Assembly (NCBI GenBank): GCA_963830455.1
Contig: CAWHMT010000002.1
Span: forward strand, 62,001 to 126,000
Direction: 5' to 3'
From: 20CM-2-65-7 sp963830455
Lineage (GTDB): Bacteria > Gemmatimonadota > Gemmatimonadetes > Gemmatimonadales > GWC2-71-9
Length of the DNA: 64,000 nucleotides
Made by a program: the position numbers and the translations under genes. Shown piece by piece: positions 43,844 through 52,483 of this stretch (position 1 is the stretch's first letter; each line of letters opens with the position of its first letter). The notes beneath the pieces were generated by a model that saw nothing but the letters and a program-made list of their open reading frames with translations, was not told the DNA's origin and did not search any database.

Positions 43844-45736
43844 CTAAACGCGTTGAATTACATAGGCTTCCATCGCGTAGTACTCCGGCAGCCCCAGCCG
43901 GTCGGCTCGGGCCGCGGTCTCCAGATTTCGGGCCTCGACCCGTTGCCAGAACTCCCGCTCGTCATACCCGGGGAAGGGAGCGGTGTCCTTTTGCGATTGG
44001 TGCCGGAAGATCGCGAGGACTTTGGCGTGCAGCTCGTCCTGCGAGAGCGGCACGAGCACGTCGGCATCGGTGAGTGACCATTCCTGCCACGCGCCGCGGT
44101 ACAGCCAGACCTCGGGGCGCTGCGCCGCTTGATAGCGCGCGAGCGCCTGCTCGACGGCGGCCTTGCAGGTGCGGTGCGTCCCGTGCGGATCGGAGAGATC
44201 GCCGGCGACGAAGATGAGATCGGGACGGGTCTCCTCGATCAACGTCTGCACGATCGCGATGTCGCGCTCGCTCAGCGGCCGCTTGCGCACTTCCCCGGTC
44301 TGGTAGAACGGCAGATCGAGGAATCGCGCGGCGCTCGGCGGAATACCGACCGCCGCGAGGGCCGCGATCGCCTCAGACTCCCGGATGAACTTCTTGAGGT
44401 TCTGCACCACCGGAATGTCGATGTCGCCCGGCGCCTTCTGCTCCATCCCCGCATGCACGGCGGCCCGCGTACGCTTGACGACGGTCGCATCGAGGCCCAG
44501 CGCCGCCGCAGCGCGCTCGACGAAGTCGAGATGCCGCGTGACGTCGTGATCGAACACCGCGATGTTGCCGCTCGTCATGTACGCGACGACGATCTGGTTC
44601 TCGTTCTCCCACAGCTTGCGGAGAATGCCTCCCATCGAGATGACGTCGTCGTCGGGATGGGGCGAGAACACGAGCACGCGCTCGTGGGTCGGCAGTTTCG
44701 CCCGGCCGCGAATCTTGTCTCGGAGCCGGTTGAACACCTGCCCGTTGATCGGCCCGGCGCTGCCAGCGCGCGCGAGCAGCGGGCTCAGCTGGTGCTCGGC
44801 ATAATCCTTTGCCGAGAGCTTGAGCACCGCTTTGCTGGTGCGCTCCGCCAGCCAGACCACCGCGCGTTCGGTCATCGCCGGCGTCCAGTCGACGCCCTCG
44901 AGCAGCCACGGTGTCGAGATGCGCGTGAGCTCGGCGGCTGCGGGCAGATCGAGGTACACCGTGACGTTCGGATGCCGCTGCAAGAACGTCGCCGCGACGT
45001 CCGTCGAGATGTCCCCTTCGACCGCTCGGGCCACGATCCCCGCCTTGTGCTCGCCGGTGGCGAGCAGCGCGATCTCCTTCGCATCGAGAATCGTCGCGAC
45101 GCCCGTCGTGATCGCCTCGCGCGGCACGTTCTCGACGCCGAAGAAATCGGCCGCGGCGTCCTTGCGGGTCAAGGTGTCGAGCGTGACGATGCGCGTGCGC
45201 GACGCGGCGTCCGAGCCCGGCTCATTGAAGCCCACGTGCCCCGTCTTGCCGATGCCGAGCAGCTGGAAGTCGATGCCGCCGGCGGCGCGAATCGCCGCTT
45301 CGTACGCGGCGCACGCCTCGACGACCCGCTCCCGCGGCGTCGTGCCGTCGGGGATGTGCGCGTTCTGCTTCGCGATGTTCACGTGCTCGAAGAAGTTCTC
45401 CCACATGTAGCGGTGATAGCTGTGCGGGCTCTCCGGCGACATCGGGTAGTACTCGTCGAGATTGAACGTGATCACCTGCGCGAAGTCGACGTCGCCGGCC
45501 TGATGGCGGCGAATCAGCTCCTCGTAGACGCCCAGCGGGGTGCTGCCGGTCGCAAGTCCGAGGACGACCTTGCCCTTGGCGCGCGTCTCACGGTGAATGA
45601 CCTCGATGATCCGTTCGGCCACGAGCGCGGCGAGATGCTCGTGCTCGTGGAGCACGACCGTGCGCAGGCGCTCACGATCGCGAGCGCTTTCGATGGTGGA
45701 GAAGGTGCGGACTTGGGTGGCAGCCTTCGGCGTCAA
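43844..45736 (-). CDS. Glucosamine-6-phosphate deaminase fused to a PIG-L deacetylase domain
   Basis: 630 residues. Residues 25-290 are NagB-like: LGLATGSTPLGVYEELIRRH, ITFNLDEYYPM, GIGKTGHVGFNEPGS and LATGEHKAGIVARAVEG. Residues 350-600 are PIG-L/LmbE: VFSPHPDDDVISMGGILRKL, MTSGN and SDPHGTHRTCKAA supply the zinc ligands. It would both deacetylate a GlcNAc-type substrate and deaminate glucosamine-6-phosphate, or couple two linked steps. TTG 45736 overlaps the preceding stop as TTGA; this start is less certain than the domains. Fusions of this type occur in Bacteroidota. Confidence 0.87.
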   Translation of the reverse strand: MTPKAATQVRTFSTIESARDRERLRTVVLHEHEHLAALVAERIIEVIHRETRAKGKVVLGLATGSTPLGVYEELIRRHQAGDVDFAQVITFNLDEYYPMSPESPHSYHRYMWENFFEHVNIAKQNAHIPDGTTPRERVVEACAAYEAAIRAAGGIDFQLLGIGKTGHVGFNEPGSDAASRTRIVTLDTLTRKDAAADFFGVENVPREAITTGVATILDAKEIALLATGEHKAGIVARAVEGDISTDVAATFLQRHPNVTVYLDLPAAAELTRISTPWLLEGVDWTPAMTERAVVWLAERTSKAVLKLSAKDYAEHQLSPLLARAGSAGPINGQVFNRLRDKIRGRAKLPTHERVLVFSPHPDDDVISMGGILRKLWENENQIVVAYMTSGNIAVFDHDVTRHLDFVERAAAALGLDATVVKRTRAAVHAGMEQKAPGDIDIPVVQNLKKFIRESEAIAALAAVGIPPSAARFLDLPFYQTGEVRKRPLSERDIAIVQTLIEETRPDLIFVAGDLSDPHGTHRTCKAAVEQALARYQAAQRPEVWLYRGAWQEWSLTDADVLVPLSQDELHAKVLAIFRHQSQKDTAPFPGYDEREFWQRVEARNLETAARADRLGLPEYYAMEAYVIQRV

Positions 45737-46371
45737 ACCTTCACCTCGATGCTCGCCCCACGCTTGTGGCGCACGTACAGGAACGCCATCGGCACGATCA
45801 ACATGCCCGCGGCGATGATCGTGAGCGCCAGCAGCACGGCCGAGAGCAGCACGGCCTGCTGGGACGCCTGGGCCGCGTGGAACATCGCCGAATCCTGCCT
45901 GGCCAGCAGCACAATCATGGCCCCGCGCGCCTCGGTTCCGGTCCCGGCGCCGGTACTCGTCAGGTCGAGCAGCATGCTGTGCACGAGATCGCGCTCGCGC
46001 TCGTCTTCCATCGAATTGGCCAGGCCCGAGAGCTGGACGCGCAGCTCACGACCCAGGCTGTCGCGCTGCGCCACCGCCTCGGGACGGCGGTAGCCCGCGC
46101 TGGTGCCGGTCGCCATCTGGCGCCACACCTCGAGGCCGGCGCTGTAGCGGTGCAGCGTTTCGACGGTGTTGGCGCCGTGGGTCACCGTCTGAGCCGCTTC
46201 ACCCAGCGAGAAGATCAGCCAAAAGCCGATCACCAGCGCCAGCGCCAGCGTGACGGCGCTGATCGTCACGGCGATCCCGGGCCGGATGAAGGTGTAGTCC
46301 TTCATCGCGATAGCAAACGACGATCGCCCGACTGAGGGGCGAGATGGGAAGCCCGATGAGGGAGTAGTCAT
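45733..46371 (-). CDS. Two-helix membrane protein with periplasmic helical domain
   Basis: 212 residues. Helix 1 (about 34-55), an extracytoplasmic helical region (60-160: GLEVWRQMATGTSAGYRRPE and ANSMEDERERDLVHSML) and helix 2 (168-200). The layout is like a four-helix-bundle sensor (CHASE3 or chemoreceptor input) without an output domain. ATG 46371 is kept; ATG 46305 is a shorter option. Coupled by 4 bases to the NagB fusion gene. Confidence 0.65.
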   Translation of the reverse strand: MTTPSSGFPSRPSVGRSSFAIAMKDYTFIRPGIAVTISAVTLALALVIGFWLIFSLGEAAQTVTHGANTVETLHRYSAGLEVWRQMATGTSAGYRRPEAVAQRDSLGRELRVQLSGLANSMEDERERDLVHSMLLDLTSTGAGTGTEARGAMIVLLARQDSAMFHAAQASQQAVLLSAVLLALTIIAAGMLIVPMAFLYVRHKRGASIEVKV

Positions 46372-46515
46372 GGGGCCCCACGCTAGTCTTGGCTCCGAGG
46401 GGTGTCAATGCGCTTGACGAAGGTGACTTGACGCACAACTTCTAAGGTTGCGCCCCCGCCCCCGACCCAATCCGACACCTCCCAACTCACCGTTGGGGAT
46501 GCCAGGAGGCGTTCG

Positions 46516-47544
46516 TTGACTGAAGCAGCTGCTCGAGGGGACGCCGGCGAGGTTCTGCGGCAGGCAAGTGCCCTGCTGGGCCGGCCGGTCATCCTCTGGG
46601 AAGTCACCGGCGCACACGAGGCCGTGCCTCGCGCCGCCAGCCAGGCCGATCTCGAAACCGGCCCCCCTCAGTTCGATCTCAGCGCAACACTGCGCGGGTG
46701 GAATGTGCCCATCCCGGTCGGATCGCGGTGGGTAGCGTCGCCCGGCAAGACGGCGGAAGGGTGGGTCGTGGCGCCGGTCCGCTCGCGCGCGCCCGCGCCG
46801 CCGCCCGGCGGACGGGAACGCCGCAGCCGCGAGCGGCTGGCGCTCGAACTCGCGGGGCTCGCGCTCGGGGCGATGGGCGGTTCGCTCCCAGACGCTTCCG
46901 GCGCGGTGTCGCCCGGGACGCTGGCGCATCAGGCGGGCAATCCGCTCACGGCCGCGCGCGCGGGACTCCAGCTCGCGATGGAATCGATCGGGCGCTGGGT
47001 CGATCTCGCCGCGGATCGGCGGCTCGCGCTCCTGGACGATCTGGGCCAGGTGCTGGAGGACATCGACCGCACCACGGAGCTGTTGCGCGCGGTCCGTGAG
47101 CGCGGCACGACGCGCGGCGCGGGTCCCGCCGGCCGGCCCGAGCGCTTCGACGCCGTGCGTGTGATTCGCTCCTGTCTCACGCTCGAGCGCCGGCTGCTGC
47201 GAGATCGCGGTATCGAGCTCGACTTCGCCACCACGGTCGAATCGAGTTTTCTGCGGGGTGACCCGAACGCGTTGTTCGACGTGCTCGTGAACCTGGTTCG
47301 CAGCGCGGCGGAATCGACGGGCGAAACGCCGTCGCCCGTGACCGTGCAGCTCGAGCAGAAGGGCAGAACCCTGGAGCTGGTCGTGCGCGGCCGCGGCGGC
47401 GCGGCGAATCTTGCCAAGGCGCGCAGTGTCACCGAAGAAACCTTCAGTGGAACGCTGACCGTGGAGTCGACGCTCGCCACCGGAACCACGTTTACGATTG
47501 CGTTCCCGCTGCCGCCGCAACGCGAGAGCGAGCGGAAAACCTAG
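46516..47544 (+). CDS. Histidine kinase-like protein with degenerate ATPase
   Basis: 342 residues, soluble. GTLAHQAGNPLTAARAGLQL resembles a HisKA phosphoacceptor helix (His in AHQAGNP). GDPNALFDVLVNLVRSAAES is the N-box region. The G1 DxGxG and G2 GxGLGL motifs are missing: RGRGGAANLAKARSV and STLATGTTFTIAFPLP stand in their place. ATP binding is therefore doubtful and it may act as a docking or phosphotransfer protein. TTG 46516 has AGGAGG 8 bases upstream. Convergent with the VOC gene (4-base overlap). Confidence 0.7.
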   Translation: MTEAAARGDAGEVLRQASALLGRPVILWEVTGAHEAVPRAASQADLETGPPQFDLSATLRGWNVPIPVGSRWVASPGKTAEGWVVAPVRSRAPAPPPGGRERRSRERLALELAGLALGAMGGSLPDASGAVSPGTLAHQAGNPLTAARAGLQLAMESIGRWVDLAADRRLALLDDLGQVLEDIDRTTELLRAVRERGTTRGAGPAGRPERFDAVRVIRSCLTLERRLLRDRGIELDFATTVESSFLRGDPNALFDVLVNLVRSAAESTGETPSPVTVQLEQKGRTLELVVRGRGGAANLAKARSVTEETFSGTLTVESTLATGTTFTIAFPLPPQRESERKT

Positions 47545-48020
47545 GGAGCCCCCGCCAGCAGAGCCTCGAGATCGAGCGGCCGCGTGTGCATCCGGATCTT
47601 CCCGTCCGAACCACGCGGCCATTCGCGTTCGGGGCGGTCGTGGTAGAGCTCGATGCCGTTGCCGTCGGGATCGCGGAGATATATCGCCTCGCTGACGCCA
47701 TGATCGGACGCGCCCTCGAGCGGCACCCGATGCTCCAGCACGCGTCGCACCGCGACCGCAAGGGCGGCGCGGTCGGGCAACAGGATGGCGAAGTGGTACA
47801 GGCCGGTGGTACCCGGCGCGGGCGGGGGCGCGCCGCGACCCGCCCAGGTGTTGAGGCCAATGTGGTGGTGGTACCCGCCCGCCGAGACAAATACGGCGTC
47901 GCGGCCGTAGCGCGCGGTCTCTTCAAAGCCGAGGACATCGCGGTAAAACGCGAGGGACCGCTCGAGGTCGCTCACCGTCAGATGGACATGGCCTATGCGG
48001 GTGCGTGGATCGATGGTCAC
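47541..48020 (-). CDS. VOC (CatE-like) family metalloprotein
   Basis: 159 residues. Two beta-alpha-beta-beta-beta units: RIGHVHLTVSDLERSLAFYR and VLGFEETARYG; then GLYHFAILLPDRAAL and DPDGNGIELYHDR. His of GHVHL, His of YHFAI and Glu of GIELY are the expected metal ligands. The GGYHHHIGLNTWAGRG segment is typical of CatE-like ring-cleaving dioxygenase relatives; the substrate is unknown. The GTG at 48020 begins the domain tightly; longer starts run into repeat DNA. Confidence 0.82.
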   Translation of the reverse strand: MTIDPRTRIGHVHLTVSDLERSLAFYRDVLGFEETARYGRDAVFVSAGGYHHHIGLNTWAGRGAPPPAPGTTGLYHFAILLPDRAALAVAVRRVLEHRVPLEGASDHGVSEAIYLRDPDGNGIELYHDRPEREWPRGSDGKIRMHTRPLDLEALLAGAP

Positions 48021-48049
48021 GTTAGTTAAACAGTTGGTAGTTCCCAGAC

Positions 48050-48115
48050 ACAAGAAAAGTCGCAAGACGGAAGCTGTCAGCTTGGAGCCACTTGGCGTCT
48101 TGTACTGCGAACTCC
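48050..48115. repeat. Partial copy of the 28.9-kb inverted-repeat element
   Basis: Carries GCAAGACG near 48062 and GCGTCTTG near 48095 as inverted arms, a small AAGCT/AGCTT hairpin, and AGCTTGGAGCCACTT plus TTGGCGTCTTG, which also occur at 28968-29000. The following CGAACTC-TCTG words match 29031-29041. Confidence 0.65.
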
Positions 48116-48146
48116 TCTGACCTCTTACGACTGTTAACTTCCCGGG

Positions 48147-49763
48147 ATGAAAATCCCGACCCCAGTCAACGAACCGGTCCTCTCATATGCACCCGGATCG
48201 CGCGAGCGCACCGAGCTAAAACAGTCGCTCAAGGACCTTTCCGGCCGCCAAATAGAGATCCCCGTCGTGATCGGCGGAAAGGAAGTGCGCACGGGCAAGA
48301 CGATCGATGCCGTCATGCCGCACTGCCATCGCCACGTCCTGGCGAAGGTGCACCAGGCAAGACCGGACGACATCACGAACGCCGTGAAAGCGGCACGCGA
48401 CGCGTGGCGCGAGTGGTCGAGGTGGAGCCTCACGGACCGGGCGGGCGTGTTCCTCAAGGCCGCCGACCTCCTGGCGACGCGCTGGCGCGCGAGGGTGAAC
48501 GGCGCGACGATGCTGGGCCAGAGCAAGACCGCGTTCCAGGCGGAGATCGACGCGGCGTGCGAGCTGATCGACTTCTGGCGCTTCAACGCGCATTACGCCG
48601 AGCAGATTCACGCCGTGCAGCCGCTGTCCGCGCCCGGAACCTGGAACGCGCTCGAGTATCGCGGCCTCGAAGGGTTCGTCTACGCCATTACGCCCTTCAA
48701 TTTCACGGCGATCGGCGGGAATCTGTCGACCGCGCCCGCGCTCATGGGGTGCACCGTCGTCTGGAAGCCGGCCGCCACCGCGTCCTACTCGAACTATCTC
48801 CTCCTCAAGCTGCTCGAGGAGGCGGGGCTGCCCCCCGGCGTCATCAACTTCGTCCCCGGCTCCGCGACCCAGATCAGCGAGCGCCTGGTCGGCGACCGCC
48901 ACCTCGGCGGGATCCATTTCACGGGATCGACGGAAGTCTTCCAGACGCTGTGGCAGCAGGTGTCCACGAATCTGACGAGCTACGCCGACTACCCCCGGCT
49001 CGTGGGCGAGACCGGCGGCAAGGATTTCATTCTCGCGCACGCGAGTGCCGACGTGGATGTGCTCGCCACGGCGCTGGTGCGCGGCGCCTTCGAGTACCAG
49101 GGCCAGAAATGCAGCGCGGCCTCGCGCGCCTACATTCCCGAATCGATCTGGCCCCGCGTGCGCGAGCGCGTGCTCGCGCTGCTGGCTGAGGTGCGCGTCG
49201 GCGATCCATCCGATTTCCGCAATTTCATGGGCGCGGTGATCGACAAGAAAGCCTACGACAAGATCAAGCAGTACATCGACGGCGCGCGCACGGATCCCAA
49301 CGTGAAGATTCTCTTCGGCGGCGACTGCGACGACAGCGACGGCTATTTCATCCAGCCCACGCTGCTCCAGGCGAACGATCCCTCCTACCGAACGATGTGC
49401 GAGGAGATCTTCGGGCCGGTGCTGTCCGCGTACGTCTATCCCGATCGGCAGTGGCGGGAGACGCTCGAGCTCGTCGACCGGACGTCGCCCTATGCGCTCA
49501 CCGGCGCGGTCATCGGTCAGGATCGGGCGGCGCTCAACGAAGCGTCGGCGGCGCTGCGCTACGCAGCCGGAAACTTCTATCTCAACGACAAGCCGACCGG
49601 TGCCGTGGTGGGGCAGCAGCCGTTCGGAGGCGCGCGGGCGAGCGGCACGAACGACAAAGCCGGCAGCCTGCTCAACCTGATTCGCTGGACCAGCGCCCGG
49701 ACGATCAAGGAGAACTTCGGACCGCCCAGAGACCCGTGGTATCCGTTCATGGCTGAGCCTTGA
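48147..49763 (+). CDS. pruA: 1-pyrroline-5-carboxylate dehydrogenase
   Basis: 538 residues, the usual size of the monofunctional enzyme that oxidises glutamate semialdehyde to glutamate with NAD. Catalytic Cys322 lies in GQKCSAASRAY and Glu288 in LVGETGGKDF. FNFTAIGGNLSTAPALMG and HFTGSTEVF form the cofactor site, and KPTGAVVGQQPFGGARASGT the C-terminal anchor loop. Works with the proline dehydrogenase at 20481, which is 27 kb away rather than adjacent. TAACTT ends 6 bases before ATG 48147 and no Shine-Dalgarno is seen. Confidence 0.94.
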   Translation: MKIPTPVNEPVLSYAPGSRERTELKQSLKDLSGRQIEIPVVIGGKEVRTGKTIDAVMPHCHRHVLAKVHQARPDDITNAVKAARDAWREWSRWSLTDRAGVFLKAADLLATRWRARVNGATMLGQSKTAFQAEIDAACELIDFWRFNAHYAEQIHAVQPLSAPGTWNALEYRGLEGFVYAITPFNFTAIGGNLSTAPALMGCTVVWKPAATASYSNYLLLKLLEEAGLPPGVINFVPGSATQISERLVGDRHLGGIHFTGSTEVFQTLWQQVSTNLTSYADYPRLVGETGGKDFILAHASADVDVLATALVRGAFEYQGQKCSAASRAYIPESIWPRVRERVLALLAEVRVGDPSDFRNFMGAVIDKKAYDKIKQYIDGARTDPNVKILFGGDCDDSDGYFIQPTLLQANDPSYRTMCEEIFGPVLSAYVYPDRQWRETLELVDRTSPYALTGAVIGQDRAALNEASAALRYAAGNFYLNDKPTGAVVGQQPFGGARASGTNDKAGSLLNLIRWTSARTIKENFGPPRDPWYPFMAEP

Positions 49764-50338
49764 CGCGACCGCCCCTGCTCGTGCTGGTGCTGACGGGCGC
49801 GTTCCTGCTCCTGGTCACCTCGCTGCTGATCGGCTCGTTTACGAAGCCGGATCTCGCTCCGTATCGACTCGGTCCCACGGCCGACACGCTGTACACGCTG
49901 GACGCCTCGAGTGGCGATCGCTGGCAGCGTTTCCATTTTGCTACCCACGCCATCGTGGATGACGCGAGCGGATCCTGGGACATCGCGTTTCGACGCAATC
50001 ACGTCATCACCGCGCCCGGAGCCGGCGCCATCGATCTGGGACCGGTGCGCTTCGATTCGGTGCTCGATGTGCCTGCCGATGGTTACGTGCCGACGGGATT
50101 CGCGGGCGACAGCACGAATCCCGCGATCGGGAAGTGGTACTCCTACAGCATGCTCTCCCATCTGCTCACGACCAGGCAGCATGTGTACGCGATTCGCACC
50201 GCGGATGGCCGGTTTGTGAAGCTTCAGCTGCTCGCCTACTACTGCCGCGACGTCGGTGCTGCCTGCTATACGGTGCGCTACAAAACAACGCGCCCCCGGG
50301 CGACTGACTCGCCGGGGGCACGGGAGGCCACTGATTAG
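49760..50338 (+). CDS. HmuY-like membrane-anchored protein
   Basis: 192 residues. Helix at 5-27 (signal anchor), then a beta-rich domain: YTLDASSGDRWQRFHFATHA, GSWDIAFRRNHVIT, GKWYSYSMLSHLL, YAIRTADGRFVKLQLLAYY and AACYTVRYKT. This order matches HmuY, a haem-binding fold best known in Bacteroidota; haem binding here is not shown. TTG 49760 overlaps the pruA stop as TTGA. A GC hairpin spans its last codons. Confidence 0.68.
   Translation: MTRPPLLVLVLTGAFLLLVTSLLIGSFTKPDLAPYRLGPTADTLYTLDASSGDRWQRFHFATHAIVDDASGSWDIAFRRNHVITAPGAGAIDLGPVRFDSVLDVPADGYVPTGFAGDSTNPAIGKWYSYSMLSHLLTTRQHVYAIRTADGRFVKLQLLAYYCRDVGAACYTVRYKTTRPRATDSPGAREATD
50292..50319 (+). terminator. GC-rich hairpin at the end of the HmuY-like gene
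   Basis: GCCCCCGGGCGA and TCGCCGGGGGC pair with one bulged G around a short CTGAC loop, inside the final codons. No T-run. Confidence 0.5.
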
Positions 50339-50351
50339 GTGGATCGAGCGG

Positions 50352-50528
50352 TTACTTGGGCGGCGGCAGGATCTTGAACATTCCCGTCCCGCACACCGGA
50401 CAGACACCTTTGAGCGCGGGGCGGCCGTTGGCCATCTTCACCTGCTGCGGGTTCGAGATCTTCCGCTTCGCCTTACACTTCACGCAGTAACCTTCATCCG
50501 CGGCCATCGGGGTCTTTCCCTTTGCCAT
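50352..50528 (-). CDS. DUF5679 zinc-ribbon protein
   Basis: 58 residues. YCVKCKAKRKISNPQQVKMA, then GRPALKGVCPVCGTGMFK: two CxxC pairs form a zinc ribbon. The core matches DUF5679, small proteins of unknown role. ATG 50528 has GGAGGAG upstream and TATTATGTTG 65 bases upstream. Confidence 0.85.
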   Translation of the reverse strand: MAKGKTPMAADEGYCVKCKAKRKISNPQQVKMANGRPALKGVCPVCGTGMFKILPPPK

Positions 50529-50593
50529 TGTCGGTCGCTCCTCCAGTTCAGGGGCACGGGGTACGGGGGGAACGGGAAGCTGCAAGCGCCAGA

Positions 50594-50603
50594 CAACATA
50601 ATA
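50594..50603 (-). promoter_or_regulatory. Promoter-like motif TATTATGTTG
   Basis: Variant of the CATTATGTTGG motif, before the DUF5679 gene. Confidence 0.45.
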
Positions 50604-50611
50604 AGGCGGCG

Positions 50612-50839
50612 CTAGGCGGGGGGAACCTGGCCGTCCTGGAACCCATTCCGTTTGTGCGTTCCGTCACAGAACGGTTTCGTCGCAGAGCCTCCACATCTGC
50701 ACAGCACAACGACTTCCGACGGTTTGCCGTCTCTGCGGGGTGGGGGGGTCAAAACCCGTCCGTCGGGCGTCACGATCCGCACCATGCCCTCGATGATCAG
50801 GGGGCCGTTCGACCTGGGAGTGATGGTCACGTCGCTCAT
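50612..50839 (-). CDS. CDGSH iron-sulfur domain protein
   Basis: 75 residues. LCRCGGSATKPFCDGTHKRN supplies three Cys and one His for a [2Fe-2S] cluster (the CDGSH motif, here CDGTH). The N-terminal strand GPLIIEGMVRIVTPDG is usual for bacterial single-domain members involved in redox or iron handling. ATG 50839 lies 7 bases after TATATT, with no Shine-Dalgarno, so it is probably leaderless. Confidence 0.9.
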   Translation of the reverse strand: MSDVTITPRSNGPLIIEGMVRIVTPDGRVLTPPPRRDGKPSEVVVLCRCGGSATKPFCDGTHKRNGFQDGQVPPA

Positions 50840-50889
50840 GCCGGGCAATATAGCGGCACGGTTGTACCGGGGACGGGGTAATCTTCCAC

Positions 50890-52452
50890 GTGCGTAGCCT
50901 CGTTGTCCTCTGTGCCGCACTCACGGCATGTCTCGCCGAGCGCGGGCCGTTCACCAACCGCATGGCCCAGTCCGGAACGAGCTACCTCGCGCGCGCAGCG
51001 CGGCAACCCGTCAACTGGCAACCCTGGGGCCGCGAGGCGTTCGCGCTGGCGTCGCGCCTCGATCGTCCCGTCCTGCTGTACGTCGGGAACGACGCGTGCC
51101 ACTGGTGCGCGGAAACGGATCGCGCCATCTACACCGATCCGGAGATCGGCTCTCTCATCAACGCGCTGTTCGTGCCGATTCGCGTCGACCGCGATGAGCG
51201 CCCCGACGTCGCGCAACTATATCAATCGGCGGTCGAGCGGCTCGCCGGCTTACACGGCTGGCCACTCACCGTGTTCCTCACGGCCGAGGGGTCACCGTTC
51301 TTCGGCGGAACCTATTTTCCCGCCAACGACCCGATCACCGGCCGCGGGTTGAAGCAGCTGCTGCCCGAGATCGCGAAGCGCTATCGCGATGAGCGCCCCT
51401 TCATCGAGCAACAGGCGGCGCGGGTGCGGCAATTCATGCTCACCGGCGAGGGCGAGTCGCCCGGCGTGCTCCGCGCCGCGCTCGTCCGCGATGGGATCAC
51501 CAGGGTCGCCCGCGATCTCAACGCCGCCGTCCAGGCGGGGATGACGGGAAACAGCGTCATGCATGTCGAGGCAGCGTCGCTGCTGCTCACTGAATACGCC
51601 CGCTCCCGGGATACGAACGCGCTCGCCGTGGCGCGGCGCGCGCTCGATCTGATGCTCGATACCGCCAACCTGGCCGCGGGCGACGATTCGCCGCGGCTGG
51701 TCCGCGCGGCGCTCATCAGCGCGCTGGCCAAGGGCTGGGTGGTGACGGGGGACGCGCGCTATCGTGATTCCGGGCGCGCGCTCCTGCGCGCGCTCGCGCG
51801 CCAACTGCCCGATGTTGCGTCGCTCTCCGGCGACGCGGTGTTCGCCGATCAGCAGGCGTTCATCATCGAGAACGCGATGCTCGCCGCCGCTACGCTGGGT
51901 GAGACCACGGTGGAGACGCACGCGCGCGCCGCGCTCGACATGCTGCTGCAGCGCGCGTACGCCCGGGGCTGGGGAGTTCGACACATGGTGGGCGGTGGTC
52001 ACCCGGCCCCCCCGCCTCCGCCGGGCCTGCTGCAGGATCAGGTTCAAGTGGCGTCGGCCTGCCTCGCCGCACATCAGCTGACCGGCGACCGGCGCTATCG
52101 CGACGTGGCGATCGATCTCGCCGCGATTCTCGAGACCCGCTATGCCGATCCCCTCGGCGGCTACTACGATGCCGTCGAGCCGTCGGGGGGTGGGGGAGCC
52201 TCCACGCCGCAGGAGTCCTCACCGCCCACGGTGCTGGGCGATCGTACGAAGCACGTATTCGACGACGTGCTCCCCGGTGCCAACGCGGCCGCCGCGCGCT
52301 TCCTCGCCAACCTGTCCACCGTGACGGGGGATCCCGCCTACCGCCGCCGCGCCCAGGCGACGCTGGAAGCGTTTGCGGGCGGCATGACAAACACCGGCAT
52401 TCGCGGCACGACGTTCCTGGCTGCGGCACGCGAAACGCTTGGCAATCCGTGA
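50890..52452 (+). CDS. DUF255 thioredoxin-domain lipoprotein (YyaL/SPATA20-like)
   Basis: 520 residues. CAALTACL gives a lipobox. The N-terminal thioredoxin-like DUF255 part has NPVNWQPW-like QPVNWQPWGREA, LLYVGNDACHWCAETDRAIY and HGWPLTVFLTAEGSPFFGGT; the rest is an (alpha/alpha)6-type barrel (ARAALDMLLQRAYARGWGVR). Full-length relatives are about 680 residues, so this is a shorter form. CHWC would be the redox pair. GTG 50890 follows a TAATCT-like -10 closely. Heads the sigma-factor operon. Confidence 0.82.
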   Translation: MRSLVVLCAALTACLAERGPFTNRMAQSGTSYLARAARQPVNWQPWGREAFALASRLDRPVLLYVGNDACHWCAETDRAIYTDPEIGSLINALFVPIRVDRDERPDVAQLYQSAVERLAGLHGWPLTVFLTAEGSPFFGGTYFPANDPITGRGLKQLLPEIAKRYRDERPFIEQQAARVRQFMLTGEGESPGVLRAALVRDGITRVARDLNAAVQAGMTGNSVMHVEAASLLLTEYARSRDTNALAVARRALDLMLDTANLAAGDDSPRLVRAALISALAKGWVVTGDARYRDSGRALLRALARQLPDVASLSGDAVFADQQAFIIENAMLAAATLGETTVETHARAALDMLLQRAYARGWGVRHMVGGGHPAPPPPPGLLQDQVQVASACLAAHQLTGDRRYRDVAIDLAAILETRYADPLGGYYDAVEPSGGGGASTPQESSPPTVLGDRTKHVFDDVLPGANAAAARFLANLSTVTGDPAYRRRAQATLEAFAGGMTNTGIRGTTFLAAARETLGNP

Positions 52453-52483
52453 CGCCGGCCCCCCCGCCAGGGTCCCTCAACAG

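Noticed and set aside
44129..46093. 654-codon open frame antisense to the NagB-PIG-L fusion
   Set aside because: Low-complexity Arg/His/Asp text with no motif; the minus-strand gene has complete catalytic motifs.
48092..49189. 365-codon overlapping frame on the same strand as pruA
   Set aside because: Arg/Pro-rich out-of-frame text inside a fully conserved dehydrogenase.
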